Position numbers and translations under genes: made by a program. Positions 36,401 to 45,700 of a DNA stretch of 64,000 bases are shown here, one piece after another; position 1 is the stretch's first letter, and every line of letters starts with the position of its first letter. The DNA is taken from NCBI GenBank assembly GCA_016235665.1, contig JACRJI010000008.1:62001-126000 (forward strand), given 5' to 3'. The notes under the pieces were generated by a model. That model was given only the letters and a program-made list of their open reading frames with translations. It had not been told where the DNA came from and made no database searches. The DNA comes from a candidate division TA06 bacterium (GTDB lineage Bacteria > Edwardsbacteria > AC1 > EtOH8).

Positions 36401-37616
36401 TGCCACCGGCACCACCTACACCAATTATCTGGATTCCCTAAGCGCCAAGGGCTGGTCGGCCAAACGCCACGCGGTGACCATGGGGCAGGAATTTGACCTG
36501 GGCTACGGGGCATCGATCAAGGTCATCTGCTTCAACGGGAAGACCCTGTCCGGCGACGGGGTGAATCCCACTGACGAGAATAACTATTCGCTGGGGCTGC
36601 TGATCAACTACGCCAACAAATTCAAAATGGTGATGTGCGGCGACATCTTCCGGGACCAGGAGCGCCTGCTTTCCCCGGACCTGGGCGGAAGGATCTCGGT
36701 ACTTAAGGCCAATCATCACGGCAGCAATACCTCCAACGGATTAAAGTGGGTAACCGACCTGAATCCCATGGTGACCGTGATCCCGGTGGGCGACGGTAAT
36801 TCATACGGACACGTCCATGTCGAGGCCCGTGATTCTCTGCTGGCCGACCCCAAGTCCAGCAAAGCCGCCGGCGACAGCAACCGTCTTTACCGCACCGAGC
36901 TGGGCAGCGGAGCCGCCTGCGTGGCCGGAAGGGATACGGCTCTTTGGGAAAATATTCATATTGAGGTAACTCCCAACGCAGCCACTGTTTTCCGGATCAT
37001 GAACGACGGGCGGATCTTCCCCGCCCTGGCGGTGGAACTTTCGCAGTTCGCGGCCATGGTCAGCCAGTCAAATTCAATAGTGATCAGCTGGCGCACCGAA
37101 AGCGAAAACGAGTGCTATCTTTGGAAGATCGAGCGCTCCGTACGGGCGGAACGCGGTTTTTCCGGGATAGGTTCGGTGCCGGGGCACGGAACAGTAAGCT
37201 ATCCCAGCCAGTACGAATTTGAAGATACCGGCTTACCCAGCGGGACATACTATTACCGTTTGCTCCAGATAGATAATTCTGGGAAATCAACTTATTACGG
37301 CCCGGTAAGCGTGGACTATGTTCAAGGCTCTGCTTGTTCCTTTGCCTTAAGCCAATCCCGGCCAAATCCCTTTGGAAAAGGCAGCCTGGCCATCTCCTAT
37401 TCACTCGATAAAAGCGACCGGGCGGCCCTTAAAATTTATAACATCCTGGGGCAGGAAATCAAAACCTTGTTTGACCGGCAGCATGAACAGGGATCCTTCA
37501 CTGTTAAATGGGATGGGAGGGACAACAAAGGTCGAGAGCTTGCCAGCGGAATTTATTATTACCGCCTGAGCTTGGGGACCCGCAGCACCTGTAAAAAGAT
37601 CACAGTGATCCGCTGA
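33444..37616 (+). CDS. Secreted multidomain protein with ComEC-like metallo-beta-lactamase domain and T9SS sorting domain
   Basis: A 1390-residue exported protein. Order of parts: signal peptide; a beta-sandwich domain (about 20-245; VEDNFDYPAGDD...SGIGNSADV) shared with the protein at 42.8 kb; two choice-of-anchor/HYDIN-type repeats (about 250-460); a FlaFind-like beta domain with a second sandwich (about 590-790); a Big_5 Ig-like domain (790-890); a metallo-beta-lactamase fold (about 896-1135) with INVGQGDAAVIQSPTGKRVLIDAG and the metal motif SHFHSDHGGG (His956, His958, Asp960, His961); and a C-terminal Por sorting domain (SRPNPFGKGSLAISYSL to KKITVIR). The MBL part is closest in pattern to the ComEC/Rec2 hydrolase domain, which is a nuclease in competence. 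No membrane domain is present, so it would act at the cell surface. Confidence 0.87.
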   Translation: MKKTILIIALVFITGVARGTLLVEDNFDYPAGDDITAHGWTHHSGTTGIIFVTSPGLAYSGYISSGIGNSADVDTTGYDDNFKFSDSVMTGTVYASFMLNVETNGAPTGYFLHLGPPTVGTSYWGRVWGQNSVADSFRLGISKSTETAGNYSSSNFAFNRTYLAVLKYNLTAGTLNDTVSLFVFETGVPLTEPATPTIGPYTNAGFAEATKLGAVCLRQYSATQKYFVDGIRVGTTWADVCPPTSTPFISVNPSALNFSTTALTDTSDEMSYTVSGSNLTAGITVTAPSTDFRVSLTSGSGYTNTVTIPHTGGTVPPTAVYVIFKPAVTEGLRSGNITNASAGAVTQNVAVSGTGSRIIVAGAPLNFGAVVAGSYSPEQTYMVYGKNLTEDVTITAPANFQVSLTSGSGFGSSALLLIDGDSVAHTTVYARFAPAASGTFIDSIRHSSLGAVSRYLLVSGRGVAIEPTVQASNIIFTRVNVDTMTVNWTRGNGTGCLVVARCESPTANVPLDGYFYSAADSFGQGSTVGTGHYVVYKGTGTSVKVKKLYGITAYHYAVFEYNGVDSCENYLTTAYPQNFQLTNSASGKISVITLGTAYSQNFNALDTVPNPDVLPQGWNFREEGSTANYIYAENNGALNTGNIYSYGMTDSVDRAFGGLQTSSLVPTVSAVFTNNSGGTLSAIDIGYWGELWRLGLQRYDSLKFELSTTAGIWTAYPQLNFVTPETTGAFGIRDGNNWLYRDYCWASLSGLSIPNGGDFRIRWLDANALSYDDGLAIDDISIIPFNGRTIPRIIYTSPYDTALDVAVNAPIKIGFSDTMNTASLTYTCSPNPGGWSASWNSPRNDTVTLTHSNFAYWTNYTFTLTQARDLEGFNFVAGPCANPFSFRTAVDPAAPPMYITIINVGQGDAAVIQSPTGKRVLIDAGDVEDATTVFNFIKDSLGTPNSRFLDYTFMSHFHSDHGGGLDQVIFRLDSLRVGAYDRGDLDATGTTYTNYLDSLSAKGWSAKRHAVTMGQEFDLGYGASIKVICFNGKTLSGDGVNPTDENNYSLGLLINYANKFKMVMCGDIFRDQERLLSPDLGGRISVLKANHHGSNTSNGLKWVTDLNPMVTVIPVGDGNSYGHVHVEARDSLLADPKSSKAAGDSNRLYRTELGSGAACVAGRDTALWENIHIEVTPNAATVFRIMNDGRIFPALAVELSQFAAMVSQSNSIVISWRTESENECYLWKIERSVRAERGFSGIGSVPGHGTVSYPSQYEFEDTGLPSGTYYYRLLQIDNSGKSTYYGPVSVDYVQGSACSFALSQSRPNPFGKGSLAISYSLDKSDRAALKIYNILGQEIKTLFDRQHEQGSFTVKWDGRDNKGRELASGIYYYRLSLGTRSTCKKITVIR

Positions 37617-37637
37617 CAGCGCCGGGGCATTCTTGAC

Positions 37638-37666
37638 TTGCAAAAAGTATGCTTTTTTGCTATAAT
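37638..37666 (+). promoter_or_regulatory. Promoter of tRNA-Arg
   Basis: A perfect TATAAT (37661-37666) with TTGCAA 17 nt upstream (37638-37643). A better -35 hexamer, TTGACT (37633-37638), is 22 nt away and so less likely. Transcription would start only a few bases before the tRNA. Confidence 0.65.
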
Positions 37667-37676
37667 GCGAAAGAAT

Positions 37677-37753
37677 GCCCCTGTAGCTCAGATGGATAGA
37701 GCAACGGTTTCCTAAACCGTGTGTCGGCCGTTCAACTCGGCCCAGGGGTACCA
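37677..37753 (+). tRNA. tRNA-Arg (anticodon CCU)
   Basis: A complete cloverleaf of 77 nt with encoded CCA. Acceptor GCCCCTG (37677) pairs with CAGGGGT (37743-37749) with a terminal G-U. D arm GCTC/GAGC; anticodon stem ACGGT/ACCGT with loop TTCCTAA, giving anticodon CCT (37711-37713) that reads AGG. The T arm is GGCCG-TTCAACT-CGGCC. It lies between two surface-protein genes, a possible integration target, but no att-like duplicate of its 3' end was noticed. Confidence 0.95.
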
Positions 37754-37811
37754 TCTTTTGTTGATTAAGAAAACTATGGAATATTTATAAAACAATAAAA
37801 AGGAGAGAAAA

Positions 37812-39287
37812 ATGAAAAAAAACCTGTTCGCTTTGCTGGTATTGCTGGCCGCGGTATCTGTTCAGGCTCAGAGTATCATCATCAACGAGGTGCAATACGA
37901 CCCCATCGGGGCAGGTGTTGACACTAAGACTGAGTGGATTGAACTCTATAATCCAACTGGCGACGACATAGATCTTTCAGGTTGGAGGCTTTGCGATAAT
38001 ACTGACAGTATAGGAGAAGTATTTCCAAGTACAGTTCTGGCGGCCGGGGAATATTTAGTGCTGGCGGCTTTGGTAGACAGTTTTCATCTTGATTTTCCGG
38101 GGGTACCGGCCATTAACTGGCCAGATAGCAGTCTTTGCGGTGCATTGTCTAACACGGCCGACATCGTTGTCATTGTAAACTCGTCCGGAACAATGGTTGA
38201 TAGGGTCAATTGGGGTGCAGGAACGTGGACCCAGGCAAGTTATGTGAAATACGGTTATTGGGATCCAGCCGTAACCGATGTCGCTCAGGGACATTCCATA
38301 GGTCGTAGTCCAAACGGAATTGACACTGACCTAGCGGCCGACTGGGCCGACATTAGCGTTCCCACACCAGGAGCTTCCAACGGTGGAGCTATAGTTTACA
38401 CTCCACACACAATATATGAGATTCAGAACGGAGGTGGTCTAACCGATTCATCCGTTACGGTGGTCGGCATTGTCACTTCCCCTAAATTGGTGGATTCCCC
38501 CGGATTTGTAATTGCTGACGCAGCTGGTGCGTGGCACGGAATAATTGTGAGTTCAAATGCTGCCGTTTCCCGCGGCGATTCTATTACAATAAACGGTACG
38601 GTGCAGGAAAATTTTGAACGTACCCAGATCAACGCCGCCCTGGTAACAATCCTTGGGGTCGGCACCATTCCTGCAGTTACCGATGTTCAGTTATCAGACA
38701 TTAAAACCTCCGCCGTCAATGCCGAATCATACGAAGGCGTGTTGGTCAGAGTTCCCAAAGCCCTCAGCACTGATACTACCTGGATGACCCCAACCTACGG
38801 CGAATGGGCAGTTTGCCTAGGCGTAGACACCCTGAGAATAGATAATTCCAGCACTAGCAACGGTATCTATTATGCAAAACCGGTTTTCGGGGTTGACAGC
38901 GTAATGGTGACAGGTATTCTTAATTATACATATTCACATTTTAAATTGATGCCCCGGGATTCGGCCGATGTAATTAACTACGGCCCGAATGGAGTAACAG
39001 GACAACCGGTTATTACCAGCCTGCCGCTAACTTTCGCGCTCAAGGCTTCACCCAATCCGGCCGGATTGAGTTCCCGGATATCATTCAGTCTACCCACGGC
39101 TTCAGTGGTGGAACTTTCCATATTCAACATTGCCGGGCAGAAGGTGGCCACTCTGGCTCAGGGCAGCATGACAGCCGGCGCACATTCAGTAGAATGGAAG
39201 GCGGGAAATGTTCCCAACGGAGTGTATTTCTACCAGTTAAAGGCCGGTGGCCGTCCAGTCAGCCAAAAGATAGTTGTTCTCAATTGA
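37812..39287 (+). CDS. Secreted lamin-tail / OB-fold protein with T9SS sorting domain
   Basis: A 491-residue exported protein. Signal peptide, then a lamin-tail domain (about 20-165) with IIINEVQYDP and EWIELYNPTGDDIDLSGWRL, then an OB-fold domain like those beside ExeM/NucH/YhcR extracellular nucleases (about 200-395; SVTVVGIVTSPKL...GFVIADAAGAWHGIIV...GDSITINGTVQENFERTQI), and a Por sorting domain (KASPNPAGLSSRISFSL to QKIVVLN). No nuclease catalytic domain is present, so it may be a surface binding protein. AGGAGAG precedes the ATG. Confidence 0.87.
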   Translation: MKKNLFALLVLLAAVSVQAQSIIINEVQYDPIGAGVDTKTEWIELYNPTGDDIDLSGWRLCDNTDSIGEVFPSTVLAAGEYLVLAALVDSFHLDFPGVPAINWPDSSLCGALSNTADIVVIVNSSGTMVDRVNWGAGTWTQASYVKYGYWDPAVTDVAQGHSIGRSPNGIDTDLAADWADISVPTPGASNGGAIVYTPHTIYEIQNGGGLTDSSVTVVGIVTSPKLVDSPGFVIADAAGAWHGIIVSSNAAVSRGDSITINGTVQENFERTQINAALVTILGVGTIPAVTDVQLSDIKTSAVNAESYEGVLVRVPKALSTDTTWMTPTYGEWAVCLGVDTLRIDNSSTSNGIYYAKPVFGVDSVMVTGILNYTYSHFKLMPRDSADVINYGPNGVTGQPVITSLPLTFALKASPNPAGLSSRISFSLPTASVVELSIFNIAGQKVATLAQGSMTAGAHSVEWKAGNVPNGVYFYQLKAGGRPVSQKIVVLN

Positions 39288-39312
39288 AAAAGCAAAAGGC
39301 AATTTGAACAAA

Positions 39313-39349
39313 AAGGGAAAAGATGAAATATTTATCTTTTCCCTTTTTT
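39313..39349 (+). terminator. Intrinsic terminator after the lamin-tail gene
   Basis: AAGGGAAAAGAT (39313-39324) pairs perfectly with ATCTTTTCCCTT (39334-39345), 9-nt loop, followed by a T-run to 39349. Confidence 0.85.
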
Positions 39350-39360
39350 CTTGCAGTCTA

Positions 39361-39389
39361 TTGACTTGGCCGGGTTAATAGGGTATTAT
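39361..39389 (+). promoter_or_regulatory. Promoter of the sugar ABC transporter genes
   Basis: TTGACT (39361-39366), 17-nt spacer, TATTAT (39384-39389). It lies between a terminator and the first permease gene, with a predicted start near 39396 and a short leader of about 20 nt. Confidence 0.75.
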
Positions 39390-39415
39390 TAAAAATTGAT
39401 ATCAACCTGATTTTT

Positions 39416-40369
39416 ATGGTTAATAATTACAAGGAAAATAAATTTTGGCCCTGGCTGATACTGCTGCCGACCATCGTGATCGTGGCCGTCTTCCGGCTGG
39501 CGCCCATGCTCTACGCGCTGTTCATGAGTTTCTTCGACTGGGGGCTGGCAGGGGCCCGGCGTTTTGTGGCCTTTGGCAATTATTTCAACCTTTTCCTGGA
39601 CCCGAAATTCCACAAGAGCCTGCTCAACACCTTTTATTACGTGCTGGGTGTGGTCCCGGCGTCTTTGTTCATCGCACTGTTCATCGCCATTCTTCTGAAT
39701 CAGAAGATCAGGCTTACCCCGGTATTCCGCACCGCGCTGTTCATCCCGGTGATCACTTCCACGGTGGCCGTTTCCCTGGTATGGAAATGGATCTTCAACC
39801 CCAGGATGGGTCTGGCCAATTTCGCGCTGAAGGCCCTGGGTATGAAACCTGCGTTGTGGCTGGAGGAACCGGCCGGGATACTCAACGTCATTTTAGCTCC
39901 GTTGCACGTCAAGCTTCCTGCATTGCTGGCCGGACCAAGCCTGGCCATGTGCGCCATCATCATCATGAGCATCTGGCATTCCATCGGCTACAATGTGATC
40001 ATTTTCCTGGCCGGGCTGCAATCAATACCCCGCGATTATTACGAGGCCGCCCAGCTGGACGGGGCGGGAAGGTGGGCCACCTTCCGGAACATCACCTGGC
40101 CCCTGCTGTCCCCTATAACATTCTACGTGCTGATCATGACCACCATCACCTCATTCCAGGTGTTCATCCAGATATATACCATGCAGGGCCCGGTGGGAGG
40201 GAACCCGCTGGGGACTACCAGGGTGCTGGTATACTATCTTTACGAAAAGGGCTTTGCCGACTGGCAAATGGGTTACGCCAACGCCATCGCCTTTGTGCTG
40301 TTCCTGATAATTTTGGGGCTGACTTTGATCCAGAGAAAAGTGGTGGAGAAGAGGGTCCATTACCAGTAA
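39416..40369 (+). CDS. Sugar ABC transporter permease (MalF/UgpA type)
   Basis: A 317-residue inner-membrane permease of a carbohydrate (CUT1) importer. Six membrane segments are visible, starting WPWLILLPTIVIVAVF. The cytoplasmic coupling loop has the EAA motif YYEAAQLDGAGRWATFRNITWPLLSP (here cited as the region near residues 204-230), which docks onto the ATPase. FRTALFIPVITSTVAVSLVW is typical of this subfamily. The partner permease follows after 64 nt and the binding protein after it; the ATPase is 14 kb downstream. Substrate unknown, probably an oligosaccharide or glycerol-phosphate-like sugar. Confidence 0.93.
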   Translation: MVNNYKENKFWPWLILLPTIVIVAVFRLAPMLYALFMSFFDWGLAGARRFVAFGNYFNLFLDPKFHKSLLNTFYYVLGVVPASLFIALFIAILLNQKIRLTPVFRTALFIPVITSTVAVSLVWKWIFNPRMGLANFALKALGMKPALWLEEPAGILNVILAPLHVKLPALLAGPSLAMCAIIIMSIWHSIGYNVIIFLAGLQSIPRDYYEAAQLDGAGRWATFRNITWPLLSPITFYVLIMTTITSFQVFIQIYTMQGPVGGNPLGTTRVLVYYLYEKGFADWQMGYANAIAFVLFLIILGLTLIQRKVVEKRVHYQ

Positions 40370-40386
40370 GCAATGTATCAAAGGCT

Positions 40387-40420
40387 GTGAACCGTGAAAA
40401 GTGAATTGTGAATCGTAAAC
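40387..40420 (+). repeat. 7-bp tandem repeat (GTGAAnn) between the permease genes
   Basis: Consecutive heptamers GTGAACC, GTGAAAA, GTGAATT, GTGAATC and a partial GTAAAC. It fills half of the spacer between the two permease genes. The period is the same as in the rsmD repeat but the unit differs. Confidence 0.75.
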
Positions 40421-40433
40421 ACCTAATAGTAAT

Positions 40434-41255
40434 ATGAGATCAAGCGGTACCAAAATAATAGTTTATCTCCTGCTGACGGCCATCTCGCTGGCGATGGTGT
40501 TCCCCTTCGGCTTGATGATCTTGACCTCGCTCAAGACCCAGGCCGAATCCATCACCGTACCCCCGAAACTTCTGCCGGCGGTTCCCCAGTGGGTGAATTA
40601 TCTCAACGTCTGGCGGCAGATCCCGCTGCTGCGCTATTTCATGAACACCGTCATCGTCACTGTGCTGACGCTGTTGGGGGTGATCGTCACCTCCACCCTG
40701 GCGGCCTTCGCCTTTTCCTTCAAGGAATTCAAGGGAAGGGACCTCAGTTTCATGGCGCTGCTGGCCATGATGATGATACCCCAGCCGGTATACCTGGTCC
40801 CGGCCTACGTGATACTGGCCAAGCTTCATTGGCTGGACACATTTTACGCCATGATCGTCCCCTGGGTGGTAAACATCCTGTCGATCTTCCTGATGCGCCA
40901 GCACTTCAAGACCATCCCCCTGAGCCTGTACGAAGCATCGAAGATGGACGGGGCGGGGGACCTGCAGTTCATCTGGCATATCCTGCTGCCCGTATCCAAA
41001 CCGGTGCTGATCACCATCAGCCTGTTCTCCGTCATCGGCAGCTGGAACAGCTTCCTTTGGCCCCTGATCGTGACCAACAGCGAAAAGATGCGGCCTCTGC
41101 AGGTGGGTCTGGCCTATTTTTCCCAGGAGCAGGGCTCGCTCTGGCCTTCGCTGATGTCGGCCTCCACCATGGTGATCATGCCGCTGATCGTATTCTACAT
41201 CTTCGCCCAAAAACAGATCACTGAGAGCTTCGTCTCCAGCGGCATCAAGGAGTAG
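40434..41255 (+). CDS. Sugar ABC transporter permease (MalG/UgpE type)
   Basis: A 273-residue second permease of the same CUT1 importer. Six membrane segments; the start VFPFGLMILTSLKTQAESI is typical of MalG/UgpE proteins. The EAA coupling motif is LYEASKMDGAGDLQFIWHIL near residues 165-185. It would form a heterodimer with the upstream permease. A 124-nt spacer separates it from the binding-protein gene; nothing clear is seen in that spacer. Confidence 0.93.
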   Translation: MRSSGTKIIVYLLLTAISLAMVFPFGLMILTSLKTQAESITVPPKLLPAVPQWVNYLNVWRQIPLLRYFMNTVIVTVLTLLGVIVTSTLAAFAFSFKEFKGRDLSFMALLAMMMIPQPVYLVPAYVILAKLHWLDTFYAMIVPWVVNILSIFLMRQHFKTIPLSLYEASKMDGAGDLQFIWHILLPVSKPVLITISLFSVIGSWNSFLWPLIVTNSEKMRPLQVGLAYFSQEQGSLWPSLMSASTMVIMPLIVFYIFAQKQITESFVSSGIKE

Positions 41256-41379
41256 CTCTTGCATGGGAAAGCCGCTAAGCGATGCACTGAGTTTGATCGA
41301 AGTGACGCGATGTTTGCGAAGAATGCTTTAATTTTAAGGAACATTTTTACTAAGCTCTGGTTTTGAATATTTATTTCAG

Positions 41380-42744
41380 ATGAAACGACTTTCTTCCATA
41401 ATCCTACTACTGATCCTGACGGGAGGGTGCGGTTCCAAACGGCAGGAGGATATCAGTCTGTGGCACGTGATGGGCGGACCGCTAGGGCAGACTCTGGATT
41501 CCCTGATCACCGGCTTTGGACGGGAGCACCCTGGGCAAAGGATCAAGGGCGTCAGCATGGGAAGCTACACCGCGCTTTCCCAGAAGCTGATGGCCTCGGT
41601 GGCCGCCGGCAACCAGCCCGAGATGTCCCAGTCATACGAAGCCTGGACCACCCAGCTGCTGGAAAAAGGGGCTATCAAGCCCTTCGGGGATTTCATCAAA
41701 CCTGGTGAGGCCGATGATTCCCTGCTGCTATCCGACATCTATCCGGTGATGCTGGAGGAATGCTCCCGGGACGGCAAACTAGTCTCGCTGCCGTTTAATA
41801 AAAGCGTGCCCATCTACTATTACAACAAGGACCTGTTCGCCAAGGCCGGACTGAACCCGGAAAAATTCCCGGAGAACTGGGAACAGTTCATAGCCGCCGC
41901 CCGGAAACTGACCATTGACAGGGACGGCAACGGAATCCCCGAGCAATGGGGAACTGCCTTTCCCAGCGGGGCCTCATGGATGTTCCAGTGCCTGCTGCTG
42001 CAGAACGGGGGGGACATCTTCGGCCCGGACAGCCAGACCGCTGCCTTTGACAGCCCCCAGGGGATTGAGGCTCTGCAATACCTGGTGGACCTGCTCTACA
42101 AATACAAAGTGGCTTACCTGACAACCGGCTTTGAACATCAAAACGATTTCTTATCGGGCCGGGTGGCCATGATCCAGAGTTCCTCGGCCTCTTTGGCCTA
42201 TATGGCCCAGCAGAAGATCCCGTTCAATCTGGGGATCGCCCCGTTGCCTGGGAAAAAGAGGAAGGCGGTAGTGCTTTCCGGCACCAATGTCATCATGTTC
42301 CGCCAGCCGGAGCAAAAGGCAATGGAACGCTGCTGGGATTTTATGAACTGGTTCTTAAGCCCGGCCCAGACCGCCAGGTGGTCGGCTAATACCAGTTATC
42401 TCCCGGTGCGGCGTTCGGCATTTAAAGAGCCAGTATTAAGGAACAAGTTCGCCAAGTATCCCGGGATGGAACAAGCTTATCTTCAGTTGGAATTCGCCTA
42501 TCCCGAACCACGGCAGGTGGCCTGGTTCCTGGGGCGCAGCATAATGGAGGAGGAAGGCCTGCAGCCGGCTTTAAAGGGCGTGATGACCCCGGCCCAGGCC
42601 CTGCATCATGCAGCCAAAAGAGTGAACCAGCAGAGCGGGGTGAATAGTTACAGCCCCTGGTTGAATTGGACGGTTTTTGGGGTTATAATGACAGGACTTG
42701 CTTTGCTGGCGATCAGGAAGCATAGACTATCAATGAAAAAATGA
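41380..42744 (+). CDS. Sugar-binding lipoprotein of the ABC importer, with a C-terminal membrane segment
   Basis: A 454-residue extracytoplasmic binding protein of the UgpB/MalE (family 1) type. The lipobox LTGGC gives acylated Cys17. Family features include SYEAWTTQLLEKGAIKPF, LVSLPFNKSVPIYYYNKDLFAKAGLNP (split over residues 126-155) and IDRDGNGIPEQWGTAF. Unusually, the last 35 residues add a hydrophobic helix (WTVFGVIMTGLALLAIRKHR) ending in basic residues, so the protein would be held in the inner membrane at both ends. Such a tail is not usual in this family. Confidence 0.9.
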   Translation: MKRLSSIILLLILTGGCGSKRQEDISLWHVMGGPLGQTLDSLITGFGREHPGQRIKGVSMGSYTALSQKLMASVAAGNQPEMSQSYEAWTTQLLEKGAIKPFGDFIKPGEADDSLLLSDIYPVMLEECSRDGKLVSLPFNKSVPIYYYNKDLFAKAGLNPEKFPENWEQFIAAARKLTIDRDGNGIPEQWGTAFPSGASWMFQCLLLQNGGDIFGPDSQTAAFDSPQGIEALQYLVDLLYKYKVAYLTTGFEHQNDFLSGRVAMIQSSSASLAYMAQQKIPFNLGIAPLPGKKRKAVVLSGTNVIMFRQPEQKAMERCWDFMNWFLSPAQTARWSANTSYLPVRRSAFKEPVLRNKFAKYPGMEQAYLQLEFAYPEPRQVAWFLGRSIMEEEGLQPALKGVMTPAQALHHAAKRVNQQSGVNSYSPWLNWTVFGVIMTGLALLAIRKHRLSMKK

Positions 42745-42769
42745 CAATCATTAAATAAAGGAATGGAAA

Positions 42770-45700
42770 ATGTTGAGAAGGCTGTTCAAACTGGTATGCT
42801 TTGGAGTCCCGTTGATGCTGCTTCAGGCGTATTCAGCCCAGGCCCAGTTGCTGCTGGAAGAGAACTTCAGTTACTCCACCGGCCAGCTGATGTCGGTTAG
42901 TGGAGGAAGTTGGATAAACTTTTCCGGGTTGGGGTCCAACCCGATATTGGTCTCCAGCGGCAGTCTGGTGTATACCGGCTATCCATCATCAGGCATCGGC
43001 AATAAAATTGACATCATCAGCACCACGGCGACTGCCGAGGATGACGGCCGGGTATTCAGCCAGAGCCAGATGGTCGGTTCAACTGTCTATTTTGCATTCC
43101 TGTTGAATGTTGCCGACACTATCGGCTTGTCTGCAAATAGCAGCACGACTGGAGATTACTTCGCAACAATTGTCCCATCGGGCAGCATTTCATACTTTGG
43201 CCGGGTAAGTATCCGGAAGGGCGCGGCAACAAACACCTACAATCTGGGTCTTAGGGCATCAACGACCAATGCCACGGCCGTATGGTCTGCCGTCGATCTT
43301 GCGCCCGGCACGACCCATTTAGTGCTGGTCCGCTACCAGATGATCTCTGGCAGCGCCAATGATGACGCCGCCCTGTTTATTGACCCCTCACTATCAGGTG
43401 CAGAACCAACGCCTGACATCAGCCAGATCTCGACGTCAACCGCCGAACCCGACAGCATCGGGCGTATTGCCATCCGCCAGGGTAGTGCCGGCACTCCAAA
43501 TGCAAGCATTGACGGGATCCGCGCCGGAACCACCTGGGATAATATACGGGGCGTTCTGCCAGTCAACCCGTTAGTGGTCTACGTCAGCCCGGCCAATAAT
43601 GCCGCGAATATCAGCCCGAATAGTGCGATCTCGGTCACTTTTGACCGGCTGATGAATGCAGCAACAATAGATACTGCCAGTTTCGCCGTATCTGGGATCA
43701 AACAATCCCGTTATTATCCGGATTCGATCAGACCATCATCTAATAACGCTATTTATACCTTTTACGTGCAGGACAGCCTTCGCAAAAGCGATACCATCAC
43801 AGTAACCTTGTCCACGGCAATAGCAGATACCGACGGAAACCATCTGCTGGCACCTTATAGCTGGAAATTTTATATTTTTGTACCTGAGACAATTAAGCCT
43901 TACCTAGTGGCATCAAATCCTGCCAATGGAACCGAATGGGTAAGGGTAAACACCAGTATTGCTCTTACTTTCAGCGAAGCACTGGTCCCGGCCACTATTG
44001 ATACTGGCTCGTTTGAGATTTTAGGGGTCAAACGAAGCCGATATCCTATATCTGCTCCTGTGCTTAGCAACGGGAATACCCTGGCAACCATCACCCTTGC
44101 TGACAGCCTGTATTACAGCGATACAATCACCGTACACATCAAACCGGTCATCAGCGATCCTTCTGGCAACCTTGTTCGCGACACAAGTATAACTTTTAAA
44201 ACTAAATTACGACCCGGCCTGAGCATCCGCGATATCCAGTATACGATTAGTCCCAGCGGCGATTCACCCTATAAAGACAGTATAGTTACAATCGAGGGGA
44301 TTGTAACTTCTCAATTGCTGACAAAAATGAGTACTGATAAAAGTTTCTGCATCCAGGATGAGTATGGCCCATGGAACGGAATTTGGGTATACGATCCTGG
44401 GGTATCATTTAGCGTTGGCAATCGGATTCGTCTTACAGGACAGGTACAAGAATATTATGAACGTACAACAATTGGAAATATTCAATCTTTTGAAATGCTT
44501 GATTCATATGTCCCGCTGCCTGCCCCAGACAGTACAAATACCACTGGTGCCGTCGACGTCGAGGCTTATGAAGGTGTTTTAGTCAGAGTGCGTAACGTGG
44601 GTGTTACTGCTGCCCCCAATACGTACGGTGAGTGGACAGCATCTGATGGCAGCGGCAATTGCTGGTTTGATGATGCCTCTGGTTATAGTTATGATGCTAA
44701 GGTGGGCGACAGCTTAAAATCCATTACCGGAGTTATGGATTATACATTTAGCAGTTTTAAAATACAGCCACGTAGCGATGATGATATAATTGATAATTTC
44801 CCGCCATATATTAAAAAAGTGTTAGTAACTGATGCAGCGGTATTGATATTTACGAATAAACCACTAAACACTGTTTTTGTAAACGATTCTACTGTCATAT
44901 TGCAGGGCAATAAAAATGGATACCGTACTTTTACTATTACTGAAGATACTTTACTTTGTGAATTGAAACTATGGCCTCAGCCAGCATTTGCCATTGGTGA
45001 AAGTCTTACATTAACATTAAAGGGGACAATACAGGATATATCTGGCATAACTTTGGACGGTAATGCAAACCGCATTTCAGAGGGATCTCCTTCTGATGAT
45101 TATATGGGCAAATATTTAAATTCTTCTTTATTGTTATCAATTGCCAATGTCCAAAAACCAGGTGCTAACGGTTTTGCTTCCTGCGTAGAAGGTAATACAG
45201 TAACAATCGAAGGTATGGTCAGCGGACCCGACAAGTATTTCTCCAGTTCCACCGCCACAAACGCCAGTTGGTACGTTCAGGACAACACCGGCGGATTGAA
45301 CGTTTACGGCGGAACGAAAGATGTATTTCTTTTGGGAAGAAGGGTGGTGGTCACCGGAATTGTTACCGAGTATAACGGGATCACCGAACTGTCAAGCTCT
45401 GCTGCCGATATCAGTGTTTTGGTTTATGCCAGAGAGCTGATCGAACCAAAAACCATGGTCTACAACCAGCTTTTGGGAGAATCCATTGAAGGTTTGCTGG
45501 TATCGGTGGAAGGCACGGTCAGCGCTATTCCGGCCTACGCCGGAGGCGGATACAACATGGAGATCCGCAACGGCAACGCCACCATCGCGGTCAGGATCAG
45601 CGAAACCAGCGGCTTTAACCTGAATCCGTTCGTCTACGGCGCCAAGGTCAGAGTCACCGGGATCGTATCTCAATACGACAAGGAATATCCCTACAACAGC

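Noticed and set aside
37633-37638. TTGACT as the tRNA -35 box
   Set aside because: The spacer to TATAAT would be 22 nt, longer than sigma70 normally tolerates.
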